NCBI GenBank assembly: GCA_947071285.1
Contig: CAMTFK010000021.1
Coordinates: 1 to 34,192 of the forward strand
DNA length: 34,192 nt
DNA from: an uncultured Bacteroides sp.
GTDB taxonomy: Bacteria > Bacteroidota > Bacteroidia > Bacteroidales > Bacteroidaceae
Direction of reading: 5' to 3'
Within the stretch, counting starts at the first letter, position 1, and every line of letters starts with the position of its first letter. A program made the position numbers and the translations under genes. Below are positions 9,433 to 18,110 of this stretch, one piece after another. The notes below the pieces were generated by a model that ran no database searches, was not told the origin of the DNA, and saw only the letters and a list, made by a program, of their open reading frames with translations.

Positions 9433-10098
9433 TCATTCCACTTGGCGACCATCGAAGAAGCGTACCGTGCGACTTGTTTGTTTCGCCTGTTCTTCATTGT
9501 GTGTTACCATCACGATGGTGCGTCCGTCTTCCTTATTCAACTGATGCAGCAGTTCCATTACCTCAGCACCCATCTTAGAGTCCAGGTTACCGGTCGGCTC
9601 ATCGGCAAGGATTATCTCCGGATTACCAATAATGGCACGGGCAACGGCTACGCGCTGGCACTGACCACCGGAAAGTTGTGTCGGCATGTGACGCATACGG
9701 TGGCTCAAACCCACCTTTGCCAACACCTCTTCTGCCAAACGGCGGCGTTCTTTAGCGGACACCTTTCTATATAGTAGAGGAAGTTCTACGTTGTCGAGTA
9801 CATTCAATGAGTTAATCAAGTGGAAAGACTGGAATACAAAACCTAACTTCTTGTTACGAAAAGCAGCCAATTCTTTATCCTTCATACCATCCGTACGAGT
9901 ACCGTCGATCTCAATAATCCCGCTTGTAGGAGCATCCAAAAGACCTACAATATTCAGCAATGTAGATTTTCCGCAACCGGAAGGCCCCATAATACTGAGG
10001 AACTCGCCTTTCTCTACTTCGAGGTTCACATTTTCCAATGCCACGGTTTCAATCTCATTCGTACGATAAATCTTGTTTATCTCAGTCAATTTAATCAT
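9433..10098 (-). CDS. ABC transporter ATP-binding protein (MacB/LolD-type)
   Basis: 221 residues, standard length for a stand-alone LolD/MacB-class ATPase. Walker A GPSGCGKST is at 38-46, Q-loop Gln at 90 (GFVFQSFHL), signature LSGGQCQR at 142-149, Walker B IILADEP at 162-168 with catalytic Glu167, D-loop around NLDS, and switch His200 (VTH). The residue after LSGGQ is Cys where most relatives have Gln; this is unlikely to matter for catalysis. It is the only ATPase in the window and should energise the surrounding permeases. It starts about 70 bp downstream of a sigma-54-like element at 10166-10181 and is the first gene of the left-hand block. Whether the permeases at 10273-18047 use it is inferred from their lack of any other ATPase. 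Confidence 0.95.
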   Translation of the reverse strand: MIKLTEINKIYRTNEIETVALENVNLEVEKGEFLSIMGPSGCGKSTLLNIVGLLDAPTSGIIEIDGTRTDGMKDKELAAFRNKKLGFVFQSFHLINSLNVLDNVELPLLYRKVSAKERRRLAEEVLAKVGLSHRMRHMPTQLSGGQCQRVAVARAIIGNPEIILADEPTGNLDSKMGAEVMELLHQLNKEDGRTIVMVTHNEEQAKQTSRTVRFFDGRQVE

Positions 10099-10165
10099 AA
10101 TGGTAAGTATTTAATTGTTATTAATTGATTCTATTCGCTATTTATTTGTTCTTCACATTTATTAA

Positions 10166-10181
10166 TCAAATGGTATGCCAA
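10166..10181 (-). promoter_or_regulatory. Putative sigma-54-like promoter of the ATPase block
   Basis: On the minus strand this reads TTGGCATACCATTTGA: the -24 half TTGGCA is good, while the -12 half has GA instead of GC. It lies about 70 bp upstream of the ATPase start. The GG is exactly 46 bp from the GTGTCC edge of the upstream palindrome, the same distance as in the promoter of the fusion-protein gene. The downstream sequence AATAAATGTGAA also resembles that promoter. The sigma-54 assignment is inferred from the -24 element and the upstream activator-like sites. Confidence 0.5.
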
Positions 10182-10224
10182 AAAAGACATACACTCATTA
10201 TCAGATAATTAAGTTTACAGACAG

Positions 10225-10260
10225 GTGTCCGAAAATGAACACTCTGTTCGTTTTCAGTTG
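10225..10260 (-). promoter_or_regulatory. Upstream activator sites (palindrome plus second degenerate copy)
   Basis: GTGTCC-N6-GAACAC occupies 10225-10242, an imperfect palindrome. A weaker inverted copy, TGTTCGTTTTCAGTTG, lies at 10245-10260, offset by 19 bp. The same two-site arrangement with the same offset occurs at 19508-19543. The sites end 12 bp before the stop codon of the permease gene at 10273. They probably bind the activator of the exporter regulon. Confidence 0.65.
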
Positions 10261-10272
10261 TCCGTTTCCATC

Positions 10273-11559
10273 CTATTCGTCACGCAAAGCCTCAGCAGGC
10301 AATATCTTCGTTGCCCGGGTGACGGGTGCATAAGTACCCAGTAAAGCAATAATAAGTAATATTACATAAGTCAGTATGCTGACTATAAAGAAGTGCGTAT
10401 ACGGCTGATTTTGCAAGTAATCGGGATTCCCATCCATTGTAGGATTGGCAAAACCGGATATATAAACGCGATGTATTGTCAACGGCAGAGAGATAACAAA
10501 TGCCACTGTCACCAACAACCATGCTTCTGTAAGGAACTGATTGCAGATGCCTTTCTGGGTAGCCCCCATGCTTCGCATCAATCCGATGTCCTGTCTTCGT
10601 GCATTACAACGTATCCAGAATGTGCCTACCATACCGAGGAACACGCACAGCAAGGCAAATCCCGCCAATGAATATTGCAGGCGCAAAGTATTCGTCACTC
10701 CACTTTCATTTTCATATTGACGACGAATATCAGCGAAGCGTCCCAACTTCGTGAAATAGAAATTACCGACGTTGAGTTGTGGAACCACTTCCGCCTTGAA
10801 ACGCTTCTCAAAAGCAGTAACATCCACATTGGATTTTATCCGGAAAGTCACCATATACATCCGTTGAATCCAGTTATGGTTTGGAATCTTACCATCCACC
10901 TCTATCAATAGATTGCCCGGCTGTTCATTAATCCGATGTTTATAATCCTGCAACACCCCCATCACTTCATGGAAAGTACTGTCACCATATCGCACCTTCT
11001 TGCCCACTGCATCTGCAGTGCCAAAAAGTTCCTTTGCCATACGTTCGGAGACAAATACTCCCTCACGGGCGGCACAGTCTTCGGGCAAAGACATTATCTG
11101 TCCGCTCTTGGCATCCTTCATGCCGAATGTACGGAATACATCGCCACCCTCTGCCTGCACAAACAGGTAATACTGAGAATGCACCTTCAGTGTGTCATTG
11201 AAGTATTGTCCTCCATTCCACGAATTACAATTTGGGAAACTTGCATTAGTCACCAAGGCAAAACTTTCCACTTCGGGACAATTCTTCACCAGGCGGGTAA
11301 TGCGATAAAGATTTTCCTGCCTGATGACAACACTGTCTTGTGTCTGGTCAAATTTACCATGCAGTTCATCATAATAATCCATATAAAGCGCGTATGCCCG
11401 CTCTTCATCATAACCGGGGTCAAGGGCCAAATTGGAAGTCAGCACATAGATAGGGTCGATTACCGTCCAGAGGAAAAAGCTCACGATGACCAGTTCCACA
11501 AATATCCACCCATTTTGCCGGCGCTGATTCCACAACTGGTGTCTTATTATCTTTATCAT
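10273..11559 (-). CDS. MacB/FtsX-like ABC permease, type B
   Basis: 428 residues. TM1 is about 17-38 (WIFVELVIVSFFLWTVIDPI), TM2 about 297-315, TM3 about 346-364, TM4 about 390-411. GTFWIRCNARRQDIGLMRSM follows TM2 and the protein ends KILPAEALRDE. With the B protein at 12874-14169 it forms a subgroup: both have an N-terminal QRRQNGW or RRRRNGW stretch, a TVIDPI or ILDPVI sequence at the end of TM1, and the ALRDE ending. It is the last gene of the fusion-protein block, 6 bp after its type A partner at 11566. The activator sites for the next block overlap its downstream flank, and I see no intrinsic terminator there, so read-through into the ATPase is possible. Confidence 0.9.
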   Translation of the reverse strand: MIKIIRHQLWNQRRQNGWIFVELVIVSFFLWTVIDPIYVLTSNLALDPGYDEERAYALYMDYYDELHGKFDQTQDSVVIRQENLYRITRLVKNCPEVESFALVTNASFPNCNSWNGGQYFNDTLKVHSQYYLFVQAEGGDVFRTFGMKDAKSGQIMSLPEDCAAREGVFVSERMAKELFGTADAVGKKVRYGDSTFHEVMGVLQDYKHRINEQPGNLLIEVDGKIPNHNWIQRMYMVTFRIKSNVDVTAFEKRFKAEVVPQLNVGNFYFTKLGRFADIRRQYENESGVTNTLRLQYSLAGFALLCVFLGMVGTFWIRCNARRQDIGLMRSMGATQKGICNQFLTEAWLLVTVAFVISLPLTIHRVYISGFANPTMDGNPDYLQNQPYTHFFIVSILTYVILLIIALLGTYAPVTRATKILPAEALRDE

Positions 11560-11565
11560 AGCATC

Positions 11566-12855
11566 TTAACGTTTAGAGTTCAACGATTGAATAATGTTGC
11601 GGCGCAATGCCCATATTGCAGGAATAAGCGCAGAAATCAGGTTCAGTAACACACAAAGTGCGAATGCCGCACAAAAAACCATCGGATTGAAAAGCATCTC
11701 GAATGAGAGAAAAGGTGTCTTCTCAACATCCGTATAACTGTCGAACAGAGTAAGTATCCAATCGCTTGCCGTCAGCACTATCAGATAAGAAATTAACAAG
11801 CCAAACAAACCGCCTATGCAGGTGAGCAGAAGATTCTCCCACAACACTTGTCCTATGAGGCTTCCGTTGGTAGCGCCATATGTTTTGCGCACTCCCAACT
11901 CGGAAAGACGTTCGTCCATACGCGAAGACATCATGCCGCTCAGGTTCATGGCAGGAATGAAAAGCAGGGCAAGCAACATATAAAGATATACCCTCAACTC
12001 GGATGCCAAGTCAGGGGCCCCGCAAGAATTTACACGGAATGTGCTGACCCAGTAGTCATCGGGTTGTCCCATAAGGTCATTCATATATTTAGGAGCGGCA
12101 AGATTGAATTTCCGGAAAACCTCACGCACTTCTTCCTTCAAGGCTTCTTTGTCGGTAGCGGTGGGAGCCGTCATATATATATCCGCACTACCTACCAACT
12201 TTCCGGTGTTGTCCGACTTAATCCAAGAGTTAAGCGTTATTGGCATCCATAAATCTCCTACGGTAGAAGGCGTAGCGGCAGAAACATCCTCCACCACACC
12301 GCAAACCCGGTATTCCTGCGCATCCATCTTAAAGCGTCTGCCCACCACATCATCCGTAGCGAATAGCCGCCTTGCCAGACTTACCGGAACTACCACTTCC
12401 CTGCGCTTCGCATCAATATCCGCTTGTGTGAAAGGCTTTCCATGCAGAAAACGAAAGGTAAAAACCTGCCAAAATCCTGCATCGGCATAAAGCGGAGTAA
12501 TACCGATAGGCTCACTATTGTCAGGAACTTCCACGTAATATTCCCGATAACTACTTGATGCAGCACCAATAGCGTCCAAATGTGGCAAGTCCTGCAACAT
12601 TTTCACTACATCGTAACTGACACCGGAACAGTTCCAACTCTTGTCATTATCCTTGGGATAAGATTTCATCATTTTCAATACGACCATCCGGTCGCGGTTA
12701 TACTCCGGATATATAGCTGCAAACTTCACGTAAAAGATGATGAACATGGTCATAGTGAGAGCTATTGAAAGTCCCGTACCCACCACATAGATACCGGTAA
12801 AGAGACGATGCTGCTTTATCAGTGTCCAGGCTTGTTTCAGATAAAGTTTAATCAT
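11566..12855 (-). CDS. MacB/FtsX-like ABC permease, type A
   Basis: 429 residues starting MIKLYLKQAWTLIKQHRLFT. TM1 is about 20-43 (IYVVGTGLSIALTMTMFIIF). The post-TM2 motif is IPAMNLSGMMSSRMDERLSE followed by LGVRKTYGATNG, and the C-terminus is ALIPAIWALRRNIIQSLNSK. Compared with type A proteins in the left block, the aliphatic GTG replaces GTA in TM1 and the C-terminal motif is IPA.WALR rather than IPAWRAS. It shares both features with the A protein at 14175-15491, its nearest paralogue. Gaps are 6 bp to its B partner and 18 bp to the upstream B gene. Confidence 0.9.
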   Translation of the reverse strand: MIKLYLKQAWTLIKQHRLFTGIYVVGTGLSIALTMTMFIIFYVKFAAIYPEYNRDRMVVLKMMKSYPKDNDKSWNCSGVSYDVVKMLQDLPHLDAIGAASSSYREYYVEVPDNSEPIGITPLYADAGFWQVFTFRFLHGKPFTQADIDAKRREVVVPVSLARRLFATDDVVGRRFKMDAQEYRVCGVVEDVSAATPSTVGDLWMPITLNSWIKSDNTGKLVGSADIYMTAPTATDKEALKEEVREVFRKFNLAAPKYMNDLMGQPDDYWVSTFRVNSCGAPDLASELRVYLYMLLALLFIPAMNLSGMMSSRMDERLSELGVRKTYGATNGSLIGQVLWENLLLTCIGGLFGLLISYLIVLTASDWILTLFDSYTDVEKTPFLSFEMLFNPMVFCAAFALCVLLNLISALIPAIWALRRNIIQSLNSKR

Positions 12856-12873
12856 AGTATAGTTGTATTTCTA

Positions 12874-14169
12874 TTATTCGTCACGTAATGCTTCTGTCGG
12901 CGGTATACGACTAATCTTGCGGGCAGGAATATAGATGCCAAGCAATACCACCGTCAACAGGATAAAGAAAACAATGAATGACACGATAAGGAAATGCTGC
13001 GTGAAATCCATAACCCAACATTCATCAATAATCTGGCTCCAATTACCGCCTTTCTCCAATCCTTCTTTAACAGCATATTGCAAATAAAGCAAGCATCCCG
13101 TCAATGCAGCTATAAACGTCAGCACCACTCCTTCACCCATCAACATACGTATAATATGTCCCGGAGTGCCACCAAAAGAAAGTATAATTCCTACTTCTTC
13201 ACGACGTGTACGTGTCTGCAACCAAAAGGTGCCGATGACGCCAAGACAAAGATTGATTAAAAAGAATGCCGCCATTGTCAGATTGCGCCGATACATCGGT
13301 GTGACGTCATAAGATTCATTCTCTGTTATCAATGCCTCATAAGACCGGACGTTACGGGCAAAAAGGTTACCAGCCCTCAACTCTTTCACCATCCACGGCT
13401 GAAAATCATGCAAGAAACTCTTCATGCTTACATCCTCTCTCAAGCGAAGCAATATCCGCATATCATCGTAAACATCTTCCATATCAATATATATCAAAGG
13501 GCAAAAAATAACAGGACTCGGACGGGAATCACTGGTAGTTTTAAAAGTCTCCACCACACCGATAACCGGCGAATAAATTGTATCGTTACCCTCTCTGGAC
13601 CAACAACGCTTATTACCCGCATTTTTAGTGTGGAACAAATATTCAGCCGTATTTGCAGTCACTACGATGTCATTTTCCGTATAGTCATAATCCGATAATT
13701 CAGCAGGCGTTCTGCCTCGTTCGGAACGGAAACCATACGTTTCGAAGTAATTCGTATGGGGTATAAATTCCATTATCCTTACCGGCAAATCCAATGTGTC
13801 ACCTTCCGCACGGATAGATGTATTGGCATTCCCCGTTGAATTGGGATAAGCGAAACTTAATATCGGAGTAGCCGATTCTACGCCGGGATAGTCCTTTACC
13901 AATCGTGCCAGATTGAAGTAAGATTTCATAATCATGGCTGAATCCTCAGCCTCTTCATCATAACCGGGCGCTTGTGGTTGCAAGGTACTAAGGGTAACAA
14001 GACAAAGGCGGTCGGTATCATAGCCTAAAGGAATACTGCGGTCATACGTCGTCACAATAACCGGGTCAAGGATAATCCACGTAACAATACTGACCAGAAT
14101 CAATTCAGCCAGCAACCAGCCATTACGGCGACGGCGTGCCCACAGGTTCTTTAATATAAGTTTCAGCAT
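12874..14169 (-). CDS. MacB/FtsX-like ABC permease, type B
   Basis: 431 residues. TM1 is about 18-38 (LLAELILVSIVTWIILDPVI), TM2 ends in LGVIGTFWLQTRTRREEVGI, TM3 includes EGVVLTFIAALTGCLLYL, and TM4 includes LIVSFIVFFILLTVVLLGIY. The C-terminus is SRIPPTEALRDE, so this copy has PPTEAL where the others have PAEAL. GTFW is followed by LQT rather than FRT, and the coupling segment reads LSFGGTPG instead of the usual MAMGST, making it one of the more diverged B copies. It lies 5 bp after the A gene at 14175-15491, forming a tight pair. Confidence 0.9.
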   Translation of the reverse strand: MLKLILKNLWARRRRNGWLLAELILVSIVTWIILDPVIVTTYDRSIPLGYDTDRLCLVTLSTLQPQAPGYDEEAEDSAMIMKSYFNLARLVKDYPGVESATPILSFAYPNSTGNANTSIRAEGDTLDLPVRIMEFIPHTNYFETYGFRSERGRTPAELSDYDYTENDIVVTANTAEYLFHTKNAGNKRCWSREGNDTIYSPVIGVVETFKTTSDSRPSPVIFCPLIYIDMEDVYDDMRILLRLREDVSMKSFLHDFQPWMVKELRAGNLFARNVRSYEALITENESYDVTPMYRRNLTMAAFFLINLCLGVIGTFWLQTRTRREEVGIILSFGGTPGHIIRMLMGEGVVLTFIAALTGCLLYLQYAVKEGLEKGGNWSQIIDECWVMDFTQHFLIVSFIVFFILLTVVLLGIYIPARKISRIPPTEALRDE

Positions 14170-14174
14170 AGTCT

Positions 14175-15491
14175 TTATCTTTTTTCATTCAATGAATACA
14201 CAATCGGCTTCCGCAGTGCATACCATGCCGGAATCAACGCTGATAATAAATTCAGCAAGATACAGAACAGCAGAGCAACGGCAAATACCGCCGGAGCAAA
14301 CAACACCTCACCGGAAACCAACACATTCACTCCTTCCGGAACCGGTTCTGCCCAGTCTTCCAATATCATGAATACCCACTCACGACAAGCATACAGGGCG
14401 AACCAGGCCAACAACAATCCCAACAAACCACCCAGCAATGTCAACAGTAGGTTCTCCCACATCACCTGCGAAAGCAATCCGCCACGACCGGCACCGAAGG
14501 ACTTACGTACTCCCATCTCCGACAAGCGGCTTTCCATACGGCTCGCTATCATTCCGCTCAAATTCAAGGCAGGAACGAGCAAGAGCACCAACAATATCAA
14601 AAGGAGATAGCGTATCTGCGCCCATGCGCCGGTAGTCATACTAGGATAGGGTTTAAACAATCGCTGCAAATGGGATGTGGGTTGTTCCCAAAGATTCACC
14701 TGCCACTCACCAACATGCAGCAGATTTTCCTTGCGGACAATTTCCTGAATTTCGGCACGCAACGCTTCGGCTTGCGCATCATCTTTTACAAGAAAAGTAA
14801 CGCTAAATGCACCTAAATAAGGAATTCCAGAATTAGGGTCACGATATTTAGGGACTACACTATAAGGAGTATAGACTTGTGCATACGAATCTGAAGTAAG
14901 AAAACTGGCACTACGCACCACGCCACAAACGCGATAATTGACATAATCCAAACTGAACGAGCGCCCCACCACGCCTTCAGTCGTACCAAACAAACGACGA
15001 GATAACTCTTGTGTTATGACAGCCGTGCAAATACCACTTTCAAGGTCGGATGCAGTAAACGACTTACCTTCGGAAAAATAAAATGGATAGATGCGAAAGA
15101 AATTCGGGTCAACCAGCTTTAATTTTACAGTAAAATCTCCGCTGCGGTCGGCCGGTTGGATGTAATTGTCATCTGTCCTGTTATACATAGAACCGGAAAT
15201 AACCTCAGCATTCTTCAACGGATAAAACCACTCTTGCAATGCCTGATAGGAAACGGCCCATTGAAAAGTCTGTTTATTCTGCTCCGTTCCTTTTTGAAAG
15301 CTTGCACTGGTTAGATAAAGCGTTTGCATGCGATTCAACTCCGGATAGACCGGGGCCACTTTGACATAGTAAATCACAGCCACAATCATAGTCATAGCAA
15401 TAGCCAGACCTGTACCAACGATGTAAAGGGTACTGAAAAGCGGATTCTGCTTCAACAAGACCCACGCCTGCTTCAAATAGATTTTTATCAT
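14175..15491 (-). CDS. MacB/FtsX-like ABC permease, type A
   Basis: 438 residues, the longest permease in the set. It starts MIKIYLKQAWVLLKQNPLFS; TM1 is about 20-44. After TM2 it reads VPALNLSGMIASRMESRLSE and then MGVRKSFGAGRGGL, and it ends ALIPAWYALRKPIVYSLNEK. The extra length lies mostly between TM3 and TM4 (around ILEDWAEPVPEGVNVL). It is paired with the B gene at 12874 (5 bp gap) and follows the B gene at 15513 by 21 bp. The N-terminus is almost the same as that of the A protein at 11566-12855 (MIK.YLKQAW.L.KQ), consistent with tandem duplication of a whole A-B pair. Confidence 0.9.
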   Translation of the reverse strand: MIKIYLKQAWVLLKQNPLFSTLYIVGTGLAIAMTMIVAVIYYVKVAPVYPELNRMQTLYLTSASFQKGTEQNKQTFQWAVSYQALQEWFYPLKNAEVISGSMYNRTDDNYIQPADRSGDFTVKLKLVDPNFFRIYPFYFSEGKSFTASDLESGICTAVITQELSRRLFGTTEGVVGRSFSLDYVNYRVCGVVRSASFLTSDSYAQVYTPYSVVPKYRDPNSGIPYLGAFSVTFLVKDDAQAEALRAEIQEIVRKENLLHVGEWQVNLWEQPTSHLQRLFKPYPSMTTGAWAQIRYLLLILLVLLLVPALNLSGMIASRMESRLSEMGVRKSFGAGRGGLLSQVMWENLLLTLLGGLLGLLLAWFALYACREWVFMILEDWAEPVPEGVNVLVSGEVLFAPAVFAVALLFCILLNLLSALIPAWYALRKPIVYSLNEKR

Positions 15492-15512
15492 CCCTGAATA
15501 TATTACGTTTGC

Positions 15513-16772
15513 TTATTCGTGATGCAATGCTTCGGCCGGTTGCTCTTTCATAATCCAGCGTGCCGGCACTGCAATGCCCAACATAATCATCGCTGCCAAA
15601 ACTCCCAATGAAATAGCAAATTCTACAATCCAGCGACCTGCCGTATAAGGAACTTCCGCACTCAGTAAATCCATATGGCGAAAGTTAAATACAATAATAA
15701 CTATAGGAACCAAAGCCAGCAGCAGAATCAATAATCCCTCCGCATTGAGCCAAGATACAACCCTTCCCTTTGATGCGCCAACAGCCATACGCAATCCCGT
15801 TTCCGAACGGCGTGCCTGCGTACGCATCCAGAAAGTTCCGGTAACGCCGAAAAATACATTCAACAATAGGAAGGCCACAATGAGTTGTACCATTTGCCAG
15901 TCCGTTACTACATAATCTATACGGTCGGCGCGCATCTCTTCAAACCCCGTTACGGCATTTACATAGATATTACCGGACGTCAACCGTTCACCCAGAGAGG
16001 CAAGCCATTCTTCCATCTCAGCCTGTGTCATATCACGCTTCATGCGTAGTGAATATTCCAATGAAGAAGGACGATACCACTCGAAAAGCTCTGCCATCGT
16101 AGAACCGCAAACTTTGATATAGAACGTGGGAGTAGCCGGCTCAAAATCATTCTCACGAATAGTGGGTGCAACAGCCAGTACAGGTGCATTATCCAGTTCC
16201 CCGGTATTCACTAATTGCCCGCGTGGCTCCTTCTCGCCAAAAAACTTCTGCGCCACCTTTTCTGTTAGGATAACCTCATCTTTTGCCGGGTTTTCCAGTT
16301 CGCAGATATGTTTTCCGTTCACGTCATGTATGCCGAAAACTTCAAAGAAACCGGCATCGCCCAGTTGGCGATGCAAAGATCTGGAATAAGTATTGACGCT
16401 ATCTGCACCTGACGGTTCGACACTCGTCCACGAATTGCCCTGACTGTATGGACAACTGTAAAAGCTACATCCCACAGCTTCTACCTCACCGGTATTCATC
16501 AACCGCTGAGTCAGTTCCGTGATGCGTTCCCAACATTTGGCTCCACGTTCATCTTCTCCTGTATAGCCCTCGTTTCCGGGTTCTGTTTCTTGCAGATGAA
16601 GGCGCCAGCAACGGCTGATGTCGTAGCCTAAAGGCTCATTATAAAGAGTATATTTGCTGTAACCGGCATCTGTAATCATAAAGATGGCCAGCAGAACCAA
16701 TGCCAGTTCGGCAAATATCCAGCCATTCTGTTTGCGCTGGTTCCATATCAAGGTAATGAGATGACGTATCAT
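15513..16772 (-). CDS. MacB/FtsX-like ABC permease, type B
   Basis: 419 residues. TM1 is about 17-36 (WIFAELALVLLAIFMITDAG). The TM2 end is VFFGVTGTFWMRTQARRSET, followed by GLRMAVGASKG; TM3 includes EGLLILLLALVPIVIIVF and TM4 includes FAISLGVLAAMIMLGIAV. The C-terminus is KEQPAEALHHE. The periplasmic start includes CPYSQGNSWTS, the same position as YPYN.GSN in sister proteins. It lies 3 bp after the A gene at 16776. As the first B gene after the fusion protein, it belongs to the founding pair of this block by position. Confidence 0.9.
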   Translation of the reverse strand: MIRHLITLIWNQRKQNGWIFAELALVLLAIFMITDAGYSKYTLYNEPLGYDISRCWRLHLQETEPGNEGYTGEDERGAKCWERITELTQRLMNTGEVEAVGCSFYSCPYSQGNSWTSVEPSGADSVNTYSRSLHRQLGDAGFFEVFGIHDVNGKHICELENPAKDEVILTEKVAQKFFGEKEPRGQLVNTGELDNAPVLAVAPTIRENDFEPATPTFYIKVCGSTMAELFEWYRPSSLEYSLRMKRDMTQAEMEEWLASLGERLTSGNIYVNAVTGFEEMRADRIDYVVTDWQMVQLIVAFLLLNVFFGVTGTFWMRTQARRSETGLRMAVGASKGRVVSWLNAEGLLILLLALVPIVIIVFNFRHMDLLSAEVPYTAGRWIVEFAISLGVLAAMIMLGIAVPARWIMKEQPAEALHHE

Positions 16773-16775
16773 GGC

Positions 16776-18047
16776 TTATTCTTGATTATTCAACGATTTG
16801 ACAATATTATACTTTCCGGCACGCCAAGCAGGAATACCGGCACACAACAGGTTCAACAGGAAAATGAAAAGCAAAGTTACCAGAAATGTTTCCGGACGTA
16901 TCAGCATCTCCGCGTTGAATTCCGTACCTGACGGAAAGAAGATGTCACGTGTCAGTAACAAGACACCGATGGAGAGCATCAGTCCGAATATACCACCGAT
17001 GAAAGTAATTATGAGATTCTCATCGAGAACCTGACGGAAAACATTACCTGCACTCGCTCCAAACGCTTTGCGAACACCTATCTCCGCACGCCGCTTACGA
17101 AAGTTAGTCAACGTTATGCCAATCATATTTAGCGCCGGAAGCAATAGCAGGAAAAATACAAAACTGCCTTGTCGCAAAAACCAATTGCCATAGGGAATTT
17201 CATCAACAAAACCATTATTATTGGTAACCACCAGGTCCAGATTACTCATCGGCCCGTTAAAGAAGCTGACGCCATATTCCGACGTATTCGCATTCAGTTG
17301 TTTTGCGGCCTTTTCCACTTCTGCACGGATAGCGGTAAAATCGTCGGTACTATGTGCCAGCATCACAATATTAAAAGACCCTACCAGTGCCTCATAAGCA
17401 TTGGCAGCCGTTTCTGTACTGGCACTGGAATTATAAGGCAACCATACATCCGAATAAGCATAACGGGCAGTGCGGGGCACATTCTTCACAACACCGCATA
17501 CCGTATATTCTGTACGATTGATAAGTAGCCGTTGACCTTGCGCCTCTGTTTTCCCGAAAAGTCGGCGTGCCAGTTTCTCATTGATAACTGCTTTGCGGAT
17601 GCCGCTTTCATTGTCTTCATAGGTAAAAGGAGTACCATCCAAAAACGTATAATCGAATATTTTCCAGAAGCGGTCGTCTGTATAAGTAGCCCGATATTTG
17701 GTAAAGGTACGCTTGGCAACCGAACTGACGGACACCGTGTTACGGGCATAGCCACTCACCTCCTGCGGAGTCTTCAGATTATAAAAAAGCTCGCGTACCA
17801 CCCGTTTTCCCATTCCGCCATTGTTCCAGTTTCCATCATTACTCTTCATGAAAGCACGGGTTGCAATGATGTGCAACATCCGTCCGCGCTCCGTCTCCGG
17901 TGCATATTCGGCCAGACGCACCTGTATCACAAGAATAATCATCATTACAGCGGTAATGGCCAATGCCGTTCCTGCAATAGAAAGCCCGCTAACCAGCGGA
18001 TTTTCTTTCAGCAGGCTCCACGCTTGCTTTAAATATATCCTTAACAT
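16776..18047 (-). CDS. MacB/FtsX-like ABC permease, type A
   Basis: 423 residues from the ATG at 18045-18047, chosen because it gives the family N-terminus MLRIYLKQAWSLLKENPLVS; a longer in-frame start at 18080 adds 11 residues not shared with paralogues. TM1 is about 20-42. After TM2 the sequence is LPALNMIGITLTNFRKRRAE and then IGVRKAFGAS, so the SRM.QR.SE element common to type A is TNFRKRRAE here. It ends AGIPAWRAGKYNIVKSLNNQ. It is the first permease after the membrane fusion protein, with a 60-bp gap that contains a four-unit heptamer repeat. Confidence 0.88.
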   Translation of the reverse strand: MLRIYLKQAWSLLKENPLVSGLSIAGTALAITAVMMIILVIQVRLAEYAPETERGRMLHIIATRAFMKSNDGNWNNGGMGKRVVRELFYNLKTPQEVSGYARNTVSVSSVAKRTFTKYRATYTDDRFWKIFDYTFLDGTPFTYEDNESGIRKAVINEKLARRLFGKTEAQGQRLLINRTEYTVCGVVKNVPRTARYAYSDVWLPYNSSASTETAANAYEALVGSFNIVMLAHSTDDFTAIRAEVEKAAKQLNANTSEYGVSFFNGPMSNLDLVVTNNNGFVDEIPYGNWFLRQGSFVFFLLLLPALNMIGITLTNFRKRRAEIGVRKAFGASAGNVFRQVLDENLIITFIGGIFGLMLSIGVLLLTRDIFFPSGTEFNAEMLIRPETFLVTLLFIFLLNLLCAGIPAWRAGKYNIVKSLNNQE

Positions 18048-18082
18048 ATCTTTCTTATTTTCAATTACTCCGAAAGGCACTT

Positions 18083-18110
18083 GTTACTTGTAGCTCGTAG
18101 CTCGTAGCTA
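18083..18110. repeat. Four-unit heptamer tandem repeat (GTAGCTC-like)
   Basis: Units GTTACTT, GTAGCTC, GTAGCTC and GTAGCTA follow one another at 7-bp steps. The last unit contains the stop codon of the membrane fusion gene (TAG on the minus strand at 18108-18110). Slippage here would change only sequence at and beyond the stop. It is the same style of array as the octamer repeats at 27356 and 29335. Confidence 0.75.

Noticed and set aside
8554..9774. 406-residue plus-strand reading frame
   Set aside because: It runs antisense across a permease and the ATPase, both with clear family motifs; its translation is rich in His/Ser/Leu with no recognisable domain.
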